Shown here one piece after another: positions 24,279-32,794 of a DNA stretch of 33,974 bases. Under the pieces are notes generated by a model. It made no database searches, had not been told where the DNA came from, and was given only the letters and a program-made list of their open reading frames with translations. Positions within the stretch are counted from its first letter, which is position 1. The number at the start of each line of letters is the position of its first letter. Origin of the DNA: Anaerolineae bacterium (GTDB lineage: Bacteria; Chloroflexota; Anaerolineae; Aggregatilineales; Phototrophicaceae); contig JALHOR010000059.1 of NCBI GenBank assembly GCA_022842885.1, forward strand, positions 1-33,974, given 5' to 3'. A program made the translations under genes and the position numbers.

Positions 24279-26102
24279 TTAGAACTTCGCTGAATACAGT
24301 TCTTTCGCCAATGCTTCTTCTTCATCAATGAGTGCCTGAATCACAGCAATGCCTTGCTGCCAGAAGCCGGGGTCACTGAGGTTAATGCCCACTTTTGCTA
24401 ACAAATTTTCGGGATAATCGCTATCTCCGGCGGCTAACAATGATTCATATTTGGGAACAAAGCTGCTGCCTTCCTGCTGGAATTGTGTATACAACGCCAA
24501 GACGAGCAGTTCACCAAACGAATACGCATAAACGTAACCGGGCGTGTGCAAAAAGTGCGGCACATAACTCCACCAGAGTTTATATTCATCGCGCAGCGTC
24601 ACACTATCACCAAACATTGCCCGCTGCGAATTTATCCATAACTCGCTGAATTGTTCGGTAGTCAATTCGCCTTCGCTGCGGCGGGCTGTATGCATGGCGT
24701 TTTCAAAGCGATTCATGCTGATTTGCCGAAATACGGTGGCGAAGATACCTTCAAGTTTTTGCGCCAACATACCCAACCGAATTTCTTTATCCGGTTCTTG
24801 CCGCATCAAATTTTGGAAAACGACCATTTCGCCAAAGGTGGACGCCATCTCGGCGGTGGTGAGGGGTGTATGGCGATAAAATTCATTTTGGACTTCGTTG
24901 GCGAGGTACATGTGAATACCATGCCCCAATTCGTGCGCCAGCGTCATCACATCTTTCACTTTACCCAAATAATTGACGAACACAAAGGGATGCGTCGCGC
25001 GAGTGCCATAACTGGCGAAAGCGCCGCCGCGTTTGCCATCGCTCACGGGCGCATGAATCCAATTGTCGCTGAAGAAGCGCCCGGCAATATTGCCCATGCG
25101 CGGGCTAAAGGCGTTATAGGCATCTGTGACCATCATCTGCGCTTGCGACCAGGTATAAAATTCATCGCTCTCTTTGAGATTTAGTGGCGCATACCGGTCA
25201 TAATCAAACAATTCGTCATACCCCAACAGCGCCCGCTTGATGCGATAATGGCGGGCTACTGAGTCATAACTACTCGTCACGGTTTCGATTAACGCTTCCA
25301 CTACAGCATCGGAGGCTTTATTTCTCAGATTGCGTGACGATACCCATGACGGATAACGGCGGAGTTTGTCATCGGCGGCTTTATCGGCTGCCAGCACATT
25401 AAAAATATATGTCAATTCCATTGATTTTTCGCGCAATCCAGCGGTGAGCGTATCAGCGGCTTTTTGGCGCACGGCGCGGTCTGTGTCTTGCAACTTGACA
25501 AGAATACGCGATTGATTCAGTTTTTCGCCTTCAAAATCGAACCGCATTGCTGAGGTGAGTTGGGTAAAAAAGCGTGTCCAAGCATCGTTCCCGGTGACGC
25601 TTTTTTCGATGAGGATTTTTTCTTCCGGTTCGCTCAATTGATACGGCTTGTTGCGGCGTTCTGCTTCTAGATAATAGCGATAGGCGCTTAATGCCGGATC
25701 TGCTAACAAAGTTGCGGCGACATCATCTGCCAGTGCGTTCCATTCTAAACCCAGAAACACCAATGTTTGCTGAACTTGTGAAAGGTGTTCATCCACTTTT
25801 TGGGAGAACGCGCCCACCTGTGGGTCATTCGTTGCCGTGCTAAAATTCAAACTGGCGAAGCTGCTGAATTTTCCAGCGAGTGCATATAACCCCTCTAACG
25901 CCTGATATGCCTGTGCCAGTTCAGCGGCGTTCAGCATAGCAATTTTTCCGCGATACTGCGCGGCAAAATCATCTGCCCGTTGCGCCAAGTGTGCCATATC
26001 TTCATCAATTTGCGGGTCATCCATGCCAGAATAAAATACACTTAAATCCCATAAGACTTGTTCTGCGCCCGTGGCACGCTGTTCTTTCACCATATCAGTC
26101 AT
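24279..26102 (-). CDS. pepF: Oligoendopeptidase F (M3B zinc metallopeptidase)
   Basis: The 607-residue cytoplasmic enzyme has the zinc site HELGH (His390, Glu391, His394) and a downstream helix TTAEMASTFGEM that supplies the third ligand (Glu418 by spacing). PGYVYAYSFGELL near the C-terminus is typical of the PepF/M3B substrate cleft. Length and the helical N-terminal half fit the pepF/M3 family. It should cut short peptides, in peptide recycling or nutrition. AAGGA before ATG 26102 gives the start. It is divergent from the zinc alcohol dehydrogenase gene, and a palindromic element abuts its 3' end. Confidence 0.93.
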   Translation of the reverse strand: MTDMVKEQRATGAEQVLWDLSVFYSGMDDPQIDEDMAHLAQRADDFAAQYRGKIAMLNAAELAQAYQALEGLYALAGKFSSFASLNFSTATNDPQVGAFSQKVDEHLSQVQQTLVFLGLEWNALADDVAATLLADPALSAYRYYLEAERRNKPYQLSEPEEKILIEKSVTGNDAWTRFFTQLTSAMRFDFEGEKLNQSRILVKLQDTDRAVRQKAADTLTAGLREKSMELTYIFNVLAADKAADDKLRRYPSWVSSRNLRNKASDAVVEALIETVTSSYDSVARHYRIKRALLGYDELFDYDRYAPLNLKESDEFYTWSQAQMMVTDAYNAFSPRMGNIAGRFFSDNWIHAPVSDGKRGGAFASYGTRATHPFVFVNYLGKVKDVMTLAHELGHGIHMYLANEVQNEFYRHTPLTTAEMASTFGEMVVFQNLMRQEPDKEIRLGMLAQKLEGIFATVFRQISMNRFENAMHTARRSEGELTTEQFSELWINSQRAMFGDSVTLRDEYKLWWSYVPHFLHTPGYVYAYSFGELLVLALYTQFQQEGSSFVPKYESLLAAGDSDYPENLLAKVGINLSDPGFWQQGIAVIQALIDEEEALAKELYSAKF

Positions 26103-26198
26103 ATCGCAAGTTCCTTTTTAAAAGATTTTAAACGCTAAAAGTTTAGCAAATCCACTAGGTTTATTCAAATAACTGTTTGATAAGTATTTTCAGGGTAC

Positions 26199-26237
26199 AA
26201 TTTTGTCCTACACAAAAATAAAACTCTGGGACAATTT
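26199..26237. promoter_or_regulatory. Imperfect inverted repeat before the alcohol dehydrogenase gene
   Basis: AATTTTGTCC (26199-26208) and GGGACAATTT (26228-26237) form ten-base arms with two mismatches, around a 19-bp spacer, 12 bases before the start codon. It could be an operator or a leader hairpin in the divergent pepF/adh spacer. No known consensus is matched. Confidence 0.35.
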
Positions 26238-26249
26238 CGGGACTGAATT

Positions 26250-27350
26250 ATGAAAATCAAAGCTGCGCTGCTTTTGGAACCCAATAAGCAATTTATTGTA
26301 GATACTGTTGAATTAGCTGACCCGCGCGAAGGTGAAGTGCTGGTTAAATTAGCGGCAAGTGGCGTGTGCCATAGCGATTGGCATGTGGCGACGGGCGACA
26401 CCAAACATCCGATGCCGTGCGTGACCGGGCATGAAGGCGCGGGCATTATAGAAGCAGTCGGCAAGGGCGTCACGCGCTTTAAACCGGGCGATGCGATTAC
26501 GCTGAGTTGGACGCCAGATTGTGGCGCCTGTTTTTATTGTTTACATGGCAAACCGAATCTATGCGAAACGTTCACTGCGCCGATTTGGAATGGTGTCATG
26601 CTGGATGGCACACCGCGTTTAAGCTGGCGCGGCAAACCGGTCTATCACTATTGTGGCTTGGCGACGTTTGCTGAATATTGCGTTGTGCCGGAACAAAGCT
26701 GCATCCCGATTCGCGCCGATGTGCCGTTAAAAGCAGCGGCATTAGTCGGTTGCGCGGTGGCAACGGGCTTTGGGGCGGCATTTTATACAGCGGGCGTCAA
26801 ACCCGGTGATACGGTGGTGGTGTATGGCGCGGGTGGCGTGGGACTAAATATCATTCAAGGGGCGGCATTGTGCGGCGCAGAAAAAGTGATTGCGATTGAT
26901 GTGCGTGCTGCCAAAATGCCTATTGCCCAACAATTCGGCGCGACCCATACGCTGCTGGCAAATGATGATACGCTCCAAACAATTTTGGATTTAACAGGCG
27001 GGCGTGGGGCAGAGCATGTCTTTGAGTCTGTTGGCGTGCCGAAAATTCAGGAAGATGCCTTAGCTGCCGTGCGTCCAGGCGGAACATTGACGTTAGTTGG
27101 CTTATCCCCGATGGGAACAGGAACGAACTTACCGGGGGCGGTCATCGTGCGCCAAGAAAAAACGATTAAGGGTAGTTATTATGGGTCGGTTAGTCCGCGC
27201 CGCGATTTCCCGATGATTCTGGAATTGTATAAAGCGGGCAAACTCAAATTGGATGAACTTGTGACGCAAGAATACCCACTGGAACAGATTAACGAGGCTT
27301 ACGCCGCGATGCTCTCCGGCAGTGTAGCGCGGGGGGTGATTGTGTTTTAG
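26250..27350 (+). CDS. Zinc-dependent alcohol dehydrogenase
   Basis: The 366-residue MDR enzyme keeps both zinc sites: catalytic Cys40 (GVCHSD), His61-Glu62 (TGHEGAG) and Cys168 (VGCAV); structural Cys91, Cys94, Cys97 and Cys105. The Rossmann loop is GAGGVG (193-198), and Asp217 at the end of the second strand points to NAD(H). The length and motif set fit class III-like or NDMA-dependent type alcohol dehydrogenases, which oxidise primary alcohols or thiol adducts of aldehydes; the exact substrate is open. Its stop overlaps the stop of the convergent WD40 gene by four bases. Confidence 0.9.
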   Translation: MKIKAALLLEPNKQFIVDTVELADPREGEVLVKLAASGVCHSDWHVATGDTKHPMPCVTGHEGAGIIEAVGKGVTRFKPGDAITLSWTPDCGACFYCLHGKPNLCETFTAPIWNGVMLDGTPRLSWRGKPVYHYCGLATFAEYCVVPEQSCIPIRADVPLKAAALVGCAVATGFGAAFYTAGVKPGDTVVVYGAGGVGLNIIQGAALCGAEKVIAIDVRAAKMPIAQQFGATHTLLANDDTLQTILDLTGGRGAEHVFESVGVPKIQEDALAAVRPGGTLTLVGLSPMGTGTNLPGAVIVRQEKTIKGSYYGSVSPRRDFPMILELYKAGKLKLDELVTQEYPLEQINEAYAAMLSGSVARGVIVF

Positions 27351-29347
27351 TTGCCTATAACTTGCCATAGCTCAATAAAGGTACTATTAAGTATGTATAA
27401 GTGAGTGCTTGATGGATTAAACAGAATATCCCTCTTGTAAAATTTATCAGGCATCTCCATTAACTGACCGTCTTTAACGTGCCACATTAAATTGGAATTT
27501 CCCAAAAGCGACCCGTCAGGGCTAAAGGTCAAAGATCCACAATACACACAATCGGCAAAGAAAAATGTCTGATAGGTATTGAGATCAATCAAATGAACCT
27601 CAGTTGATTTACAGTAAGGATCATTGCTACCTACATCACATGATTCATAGGCAACAACGGGTGCAATAGGCGATATAGTAAGCGAACCTCGTGAAATATT
27701 AGGAGCATGTATAGATTTAATTTCTTGAAGAGTCTGTAAATCCCAAATTCTTAAAGTGTTATCATAACTATAAGACACTAAACGAGTATCATCAGACGTA
27801 AATAGAAGGTCACTAATAAATTGTGTGTGACCTCTCAGAATATGGAGTGTTTCAAAGGTAAGAGCATCTATAAGGTGAATTTCTCCATCACCACTACAGC
27901 CAGCAATTTCATCCATTGCCTCACATGGCGCAGCCGCCAGCCATACACCGTTATGACTAAAGGCTATTGCACGCGGACTATCTGCAAACTCTATTTGATG
28001 TAATTTCTCACCTGTTTGTACGTCGTACACTTTTATCATTTTACCAAAGCCAAATACTGCAACTCTTTGCCCATCTGAACTAAATTCCATTTCGTATGTT
28101 GCCCCATAACTGGCAAAATCTATCGTGGATTGCAATATGCCTGTGTGGGTATCGTAAAATTGAATTTCGTGTAACTGTTGTTCAAAATTTGTTGCGTTGG
28201 GATTAATGACATCATAAAGTTTTGCCAGTATTTTACCATCAGGACTGAGAGCAATATCGTATGCAGAACTTGAAAAACCTGTGAGGCTATGCAACAGTTG
28301 CCCTGTTTCAACTCGATAAACATGAACAGAATCGTCAGTTGCCGCGATAAACTCACCATCAGGTGATAAGGCAAGCTGCCCTGGCTGAGCATCTGAAATT
28401 TTTGTAGGGTAGTGAATAACCATTTTGGTTTGAAGGTTTGCTGTATTCCATGAGATAATTTTGCCATGCCCATCGCTTGCAAAAAGAGTTTTCCCATCAT
28501 GGCTTATCAGCAAATCAACAATCACATGATACAATTCAATATCTGATAAAACTTCTATTTCACCTGATTCTATTGAATAGTAAGTTAGGGGTGTTATCCC
28601 TTCACAGTAGCTAGAACAGCCATTAACAAACAAATATTTACTATCCGGGCTAAATACAACATCATTGTTCCAAGTCACCGCAAATTCGTGAGTGTAAACG
28701 CCTAGCTTGAGATCATAAATAAGTGTTTTGCCATGCCCCGAAGTTGCTATGTAACGACCATCAGGACTCCATGCAATTGGATTACCCAACCCAGAAAATT
28801 GTTCTAAATCAAAAAAATTTTTAATCGTTTGGGTCTCAGTATCCCACATCTTGATCGCATCATCTTCCATAACAGTGACGAAAAAATTGCTATCACCGCT
28901 AAAGACTATATCCTCGATACCGTTGGAGAACTTATTTTCTGTTGGTGTTTTATATTGGATGTGATTTTTTAGCTCGAAAGTCGAAGCATCCCAAAGGGAA
29001 AGGTTGCCTTGCATATCTATTAAAATTAACCATTTACCATCAGGGCTGAATTTTACTTTTGCGTCGTATGTATCTACGGGCAGTAAACGAGGTTCAAGTG
29101 ACCAATCATCTGTTCTGTATAGCCAAACACCTCTTGAACTTGCTACAGCAAGCGTGATGCCATTTGGCGACCAAGCAATATCATAAATTTCACCACGCCC
29201 AAATGTGGCAGTCTTTTCTATTTGGTTAATGTTTTGGCTGGTAATGGGTTCGAAAAATTTATGGTGATTATTTTTTGTAGTTGTGCTGAAGCACAGAATA
29301 ATAGTAATAATTCCAAGATAAACAAACAAAACCAAGAGGCGCTTCAT
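27347..29347 (-). CDS. Secreted WD40-repeat propeller protein, AT-rich
   Basis: The 666-residue protein has an N-terminal hydrophobic segment (about residues 3-21, LLVLFVYLGIITIILCF) that is a signal or anchor; its Cys is a poor lipobox fit. The rest is WD40/quinoprotein-amine-dehydrogenase-like, with many units of the form FSPDGxxLxxxxxxGxIxxWDxxT (for example SPDGKWLILIDMQGNLSLWD and LIFTSDDTRLVSYSYDNTLRIWD). There are probably 12-14 blades, i.e. two propellers. The gene is visibly richer in A/T and uses more TTA, AAT and ATA than its neighbours, which suggests recent acquisition. AGGA nine bases before ATG 29347 gives the start. The role is unknown, probably protein-protein contact outside the membrane. 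Confidence 0.85.
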   Translation of the reverse strand: MKRLLVLFVYLGIITIILCFSTTTKNNHHKFFEPITSQNINQIEKTATFGRGEIYDIAWSPNGITLAVASSRGVWLYRTDDWSLEPRLLPVDTYDAKVKFSPDGKWLILIDMQGNLSLWDASTFELKNHIQYKTPTENKFSNGIEDIVFSGDSNFFVTVMEDDAIKMWDTETQTIKNFFDLEQFSGLGNPIAWSPDGRYIATSGHGKTLIYDLKLGVYTHEFAVTWNNDVVFSPDSKYLFVNGCSSYCEGITPLTYYSIESGEIEVLSDIELYHVIVDLLISHDGKTLFASDGHGKIISWNTANLQTKMVIHYPTKISDAQPGQLALSPDGEFIAATDDSVHVYRVETGQLLHSLTGFSSSAYDIALSPDGKILAKLYDVINPNATNFEQQLHEIQFYDTHTGILQSTIDFASYGATYEMEFSSDGQRVAVFGFGKMIKVYDVQTGEKLHQIEFADSPRAIAFSHNGVWLAAAPCEAMDEIAGCSGDGEIHLIDALTFETLHILRGHTQFISDLLFTSDDTRLVSYSYDNTLRIWDLQTLQEIKSIHAPNISRGSLTISPIAPVVAYESCDVGSNDPYCKSTEVHLIDLNTYQTFFFADCVYCGSLTFSPDGSLLGNSNLMWHVKDGQLMEMPDKFYKRDILFNPSSTHLYILNSTFIELWQVIGN

Positions 29348-29416
29348 AAGTTATATCCTAAATAGAGTCTCGAATGCTTGAAGTTAAATTTAGCGCCTCA
29401 GTAAATGAAACTACAG

Positions 29417-29449
29417 TACGCTTTTGCTACGTTTTGCCTACGCTTTGTG
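29417..29449. repeat. Three tandem 11-bp direct repeats
   Basis: TACGCTTTTGC, TACGTTTTGCC and TACGCTTTGTG follow one another without gaps in the divergent WD40/dinD spacer. A period of one helical turn is what OmpR/PhoB-type regulators or iteron-binding proteins use. Confidence 0.6.
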
Positions 29450-29524
29450 TTTGATATGTGATTGTGTTTTAGAGTGCCGCGATTTGGCGAACCCCGAAAA
29501 GAACATTTATGCGAGTGATATTTA

Positions 29525-29536
29525 GGACAAATGTTT
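29525..29536. promoter_or_regulatory. Weak SOS-box candidate upstream of dinD
   Basis: GGACAAATGTTT fits six of eight fixed positions of the Gram-positive-type LexA box GAAC-N4-GTTC. It lies 70 bases before the dinD start. LexA specificity in this lineage is unknown. Confidence 0.25.
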
Positions 29537-29605
29537 GCAATTTTTGACCCAAAAGGATAATATTGAGACCAGCGTTTTGATGATAGATGTGGAGGCGTGA
29601 TTGTG

Positions 29606-30487
29606 ATGGACTTAACCAACTTTGATGTACCGCAAGCAGAATCGCCCTTTGAGCGTATCCGGCAGGTTGACCCCGATGGTTATGAATTTTGGTCGGCACG
29701 CGACCTGATGCCTATTCTTGAATACACCAAATGGCAAAACTTTAAGACTGTGCTACTCAAGGCGCAGATCGCCTGTGAGAACAGTGGCAATGATCCTGCC
29801 GACCATTTTACCGATGCCAGCAAAATGGTCGCCATCGGTTCGGACGCGAAACGTGAAGTCGAAGATATGCATTTATCACGGTATGCTTGCTATCTCATCG
29901 TGCAAAATGCCGATCCAGCTAAAGAGGTGGTCGCACTCGGTCAGACCTACTTCGCCGTTCAAACCCGCCGTCAGGAGATTTCAGATGCCCAAGCAATCGC
30001 TGAACTTACCGAAGATCAGCGGCGACTTCTCCTTCGTCAGCGCATCAAAGTTCAAAATACCGATTTAGCATCAGCCGCAAAAACTGCCGGTGTTATCACG
30101 GCACTCGACTTTGCCGTTTTTCAGAATCATGGCTATCGCGGCTTATACAATGGCTTGACGGCTGAAGCGATTCACAAACGCAAGCGGCTGAAGAAAAGTC
30201 AGCATATTCTTGACCATATGGGAACAACAGAACTTGCTGCTAATCTCTTTCGCAGCACACAGGCGGAAGATAAACTGCGGCGTGACCAAGTTCAGGGTAA
30301 AAATGCTGCCAATGAAGTGCATTATCAAGCCGGGGTGGTAGTTCGGCGGGCAATTGCCGAACTTGGTGGAACGATGCCCGAAGATTTACCGAGCGCCGAT
30401 AGCATCAAGAAATTGGAGCGTGCTGAGAAGAAACGCCTTGCCGCGCCAAAAACCAAACGCAAAAAGAACGATGAAAACGAGGTGTAA
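29606..30487 (+). CDS. dinD: DinD-like DNA-damage-inducible protein
   Basis: The 293-residue product resembles E. coli DinD along most of its length. Matches include YEFWSARDLMPILEYTKWQNFKTV, HLSRYACYLIVQNADP, VVALGQTYFAVQTRRQE, the AGVITALDFAVFQNHGYRGLYNGL segment, KKSQHILDHMGTTELAANLFR and ELGGTMPEDLPS. E. coli DinD limits RecA-dependent strand exchange and is SOS-induced; the same role here is inferred. The N-terminus is BRO-N-like, a type often seen in phage proteins, and the basic C-terminal tail (KTKRKKND) is longer than in E. coli. GGAGG at 29591-29595 serves ATG 29606 (GTG 29603 is an alternative). It is divergent from the WD40 gene. Confidence 0.9.
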   Translation: MDLTNFDVPQAESPFERIRQVDPDGYEFWSARDLMPILEYTKWQNFKTVLLKAQIACENSGNDPADHFTDASKMVAIGSDAKREVEDMHLSRYACYLIVQNADPAKEVVALGQTYFAVQTRRQEISDAQAIAELTEDQRRLLLRQRIKVQNTDLASAAKTAGVITALDFAVFQNHGYRGLYNGLTAEAIHKRKRLKKSQHILDHMGTTELAANLFRSTQAEDKLRRDQVQGKNAANEVHYQAGVVVRRAIAELGGTMPEDLPSADSIKKLERAEKKRLAAPKTKRKKNDENEV

Positions 30488-30577
30488 CCCCGCATTTCTG
30501 GGGGGTAAACGGGTGATTTTCGGGCGTAGAATCAAAGTGTATCGGCATGGAATGGACTAAACGAAAGGTAAAATACC

Positions 30578-31309
30578 ATGTCACACACGATAACCTCATC
30601 AGCAGCGCCCAAACCCAAACTGGACAAATACGGTTACAACGCCATTGCGCGGCATTTGTTCATGGGTTTTATCACGGGTGCATTCATTTTTCTCGGTGCT
30701 GGCACAGTTGAATGGGGCTGGGGCTGGATTGCCAGTATCAGCGGCTTTGTGGGCTGGCTGTTCATGAGTTTAGTTTTGATGAGCGCCAATCCTGAATTGC
30801 TGAATCAGCGTGGCAAACGCGGCAAAGATTTGGTCGGCACAAAACAATGGGATTGGATTCTACTCACCCTATATGGCATTTTGACGCTGGTGCTGCCTTT
30901 TGTCGGCGGGCTGGATTTTCGTTATGGTTGGACGCTGCATCAATCTACGGTGCTAATGTTGTTTGGAAATTTGTTGATATTGGCGGGGTATGCCTTATTA
31001 ACATGGTCAATGGCGGTCAATCGGCATTTTGAAGGCACAGTTCGCATTCAAACGCAGCGTGAGCATCGCGTGATTGACACGGGACCCTATCAATTTGTGC
31101 GGCATCCGGGGTATAGCGGCGTGCTGCTCAGTTTTATCGGCACGGCATTGGCATTGGGTGGCATCGCTGTTTGGTTGCCCGCATTTGCCAGCATCATCAT
31201 CTTCGTGATTCGGACTTCGCTGGAAGATGCCACGTTGCAGCGTGAGCTACCCGGTTACAGTGACTTCGCCCAACGCACGCGCTATCGGCTGCTGCCCGGT
31301 GTGTGGTAG
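30578..31309 (+). CDS. Isoprenylcysteine-carboxylmethyltransferase-like membrane protein
   Basis: The 243-residue protein has five or so membrane helices and the C-terminal ICMT/PEMT-type motif: RVIDTGPYQFVRHPGYSG (S-adenosylmethionine and substrate site), then a helix and the tail SLEDATLQRELPGYSDFAQRTRYRLLPG with the conserved ExxL..L.GY pattern. Bacterial relatives methylate small lipids, isoprenoids or unknown acceptors at the membrane. AAAGG before ATG 30578 fits. It lies 90 bases after dinD with a weak hairpin between, so co-transcription is uncertain. A core-only palindrome copy lies 35 bases past its stop. Confidence 0.87.
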   Translation: MSHTITSSAAPKPKLDKYGYNAIARHLFMGFITGAFIFLGAGTVEWGWGWIASISGFVGWLFMSLVLMSANPELLNQRGKRGKDLVGTKQWDWILLTLYGILTLVLPFVGGLDFRYGWTLHQSTVLMLFGNLLILAGYALLTWSMAVNRHFEGTVRIQTQREHRVIDTGPYQFVRHPGYSGVLLSFIGTALALGGIAVWLPAFASIIIFVIRTSLEDATLQRELPGYSDFAQRTRYRLLPGVW

Positions 31310-31344
31310 AAGGTAGAACGCATCAAATTTTGTGATAGGCTTCT

Positions 31345-31372
31345 GTAGGGGCGAGGCATGCCTCGCCCCTGC
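31345..31372 (+). repeat. Palindromic element, copy 4 (core only)
   Basis: The 24-bp perfect palindrome at 31347-31370 (half-site AGGGGCGAGGCA) extends to 28 bp with one T/G pair. It carries the same GAGGCATGCCTC centre as copies 1 and 2, but the outer arms are not clearly kept. It lies 35 bases after a gene stop, as the other copies lie near gene ends. Confidence 0.8.
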
Positions 31373-31419
31373 CAAATAGATTTTTGAAATAAGCACAATA
31401 GCGCAAAGGATAATACCCA

Positions 31420-31713
31420 ATGGCGACGCCCATTTTCCAGCAAATTATGACCCTTGCCGAACAACTGACTGCCGAAGAACGCATCCGCTTGATTCAAGAA
31501 TTGCAGCAAGCGAAGACAGAAACTGAGGAGGAAGAAGATTCACGCCTTCTTGACGAAACCCTTGCCCCATTCATGCAAGCAGATGGCAGCATCAATTTTG
31601 ATGCTTTAGAAGCTGAGAGCTTATCAGGCGAAGCCTTGCAGCGTGCGATGCCAGACTTTGTTAATGAACATGGCGAAATCCGACCAGAGATGGATTGGAA
31701 GCAAGCCGAATGA
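31420..31713 (+). CDS. Small acidic protein, antitoxin-like
   Basis: The 97-residue protein starts with a helical TLAEQLTAEERIRLIQELQQAKTETEEEEDSR, the LxxEERxxLIxxL pattern of many short antitoxin or regulatory proteins. It continues with an acidic, mostly unstructured-looking second half (NFDALEAESLSGEALQRAMPDFVNEHGEIRPEMDW). AAAGGA 11 bases before ATG 31420 is a plausible ribosome site. No toxin-like gene is adjacent, so the antitoxin reading rests only on the N-terminal pattern. It could also be a small adaptor. Confidence 0.6.
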   Translation: MATPIFQQIMTLAEQLTAEERIRLIQELQQAKTETEEEEDSRLLDETLAPFMQADGSINFDALEAESLSGEALQRAMPDFVNEHGEIRPEMDWKQAE

Positions 31714-31766
31714 GTAAAAGTCCGACATAAAAGAGGCTTGGCGTACCAAACCTCAAAATCCTCTAA

Positions 31767-32399
31767 CTAATTGTTGCTGGCACTGTCATCGCTGAAATCA
31801 ATAGCTGCTGACCAGCCATCACGCCCGACGGTAGTTTTGATGTCTGGCAGCAGGGCATCCAGTTTATCTGCCAGATTGCCGCCTTCTTCGCGTTGGCGCT
31901 GCATGAGCGTGATAAATGTCGCAAAGTGCGGCGATTGCAATTTGGATTGCAGATTGGTAGCCGCAGTATCAAACCCTGCGCCACCATCCCAATCGGCAAC
32001 CATTTGTTTAAGATAGCTGGCAGTGGGTTCGGGCGCACGGTCAGCGATAAACTGCATCGCTTGTTTGACGCTGTACCCGGCACGCAGCATCTTGGTGAAT
32101 AACTCAAACGTTGAAACGACCTGACTATCGAATTTGCTGGTATCCATTTGATTAGCTCCTGAATAACCGATGGCGAGTAATTGTTCTCGCAGTGCGGACG
32201 TGGTTAAATCCAGCAGCGTATGTAAAACCAACAGCAGCAACCCAACTTTGCCGGATTCTGCCAGCGTATCGCGGCATAAATCACGGAAAATGAGGCGCAT
32301 GTCTTCCCCAAAGCGGCGGCGAAATGTTGCCGGGTATGCCCACAGCAGCAGCCCATAAACACGAGTCATCCATTTGGCGAGATGCCTTTCGCTTGGCAT
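31767..32399 (-). CDS. PadR-linked membrane protein fused to a type II secretion F-like domain
   Basis: The start is ATG 32399, with GGAGGG nine bases upstream, two bases past the padR stop; the product is 210 residues. Residues 14-45 (YGLLLWAYPATFRRRFGEDMRLIFRDLCRD) match the YPxxFRxRFGxxM module found in many PadR-partner membrane proteins, and 51-68 is a hydrophobic helix. Residues about 95-185 (FELFTKMLRAGYSVKQAMQFIADRA ... LQSPHFATFITLMQRQREEGGNLADKLDALLP) have the helix pattern of the GspF/TadB/TadC cytosolic domain (T2SSF, PF00482), but without its membrane helices. The end is short and acidic. Function is unknown; no pilus or secretion genes are near. Confidence 0.7.
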   Translation of the reverse strand: MPSERHLAKWMTRVYGLLLWAYPATFRRRFGEDMRLIFRDLCRDTLAESGKVGLLLLVLHTLLDLTTSALREQLLAIGYSGANQMDTSKFDSQVVSTFELFTKMLRAGYSVKQAMQFIADRAPEPTASYLKQMVADWDGGAGFDTAATNLQSKLQSPHFATFITLMQRQREEGGNLADKLDALLPDIKTTVGRDGWSAAIDFSDDSASNN

Positions 32400-32400
32400 A

Positions 32401-32757
32401 TTACAAGCCCTCCGGCAGCAAACCACGTTGGCGGGCGGTACTAATAGAATGTGCCAAGCGGGTGGCTTCTGCCCGCAAGACGCGCCCACCAAAACCACTC
32501 AGCTTGTAATAACGCCGCCTCTCGCCAGCATCATCTTCGCGCAAGTCTAATTCGACTAGCCAACCGCGCTCTAACAGCCGCTTGATGGTGGTATACAACG
32601 TACCGGGTCCGATTTTGAGCGTGCCATGCGTCGTCTCTTTGACGGCTTGCATCATGCCGTAACCGTGCATTTCACCATCTGCCAAAACCAGCATTAGGTG
32701 AAATTCCGCCGATGTGAGGGGTAAAAACTCCTCTGGGTCTTGTGCTGTTTGTCCCAT
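32401..32757 (-). CDS. PadR-family transcriptional regulator (second system)
   Basis: The 118-residue repressor has a PadR winged helix: EFHLMLVLADGEMHGYGMMQAVKETT, then IGPGTLYTTIKRLLERGWLVEL and a wing with ERRRYYKLSGFG, followed by a C-terminal helix. AAAGG at good spacing supports ATG 32757 over the TTG at 32772. The palindromic operator at 32810-32828 overlies its own promoter, so it likely represses itself and the coupled downstream gene. It is of the DUF-less PadR-s1 size and is distinct in sequence from the PadR at 14882. Confidence 0.93.
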   Translation of the reverse strand: MGQTAQDPEEFLPLTSAEFHLMLVLADGEMHGYGMMQAVKETTHGTLKIGPGTLYTTIKRLLERGWLVELDLREDDAGERRRYYKLSGFGGRVLRAEATRLAHSISTARQRGLLPEGL

Positions 32758-32794
32758 ACCACTGCCTTTCAACTCTGGATAAACGCCGCGCAGC

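Noticed and set aside
29606..30487. Prophage remnant suggested by the BRO-N-like DinD N-terminus
   Set aside because: No integrase, capsid, terminase or attachment repeats lie nearby, and the match to chromosomal DinD is full length.
30487..30506. Terminator after dinD (ACCCC / GGGGT)
   Set aside because: The stem is only five bases and has no T-run.
32400..32498. 33-residue N-terminal extension of the T2SSF-fusion protein
   Set aside because: It overlaps the padR coding region in another frame; ATG 32399 has a good ribosome site.
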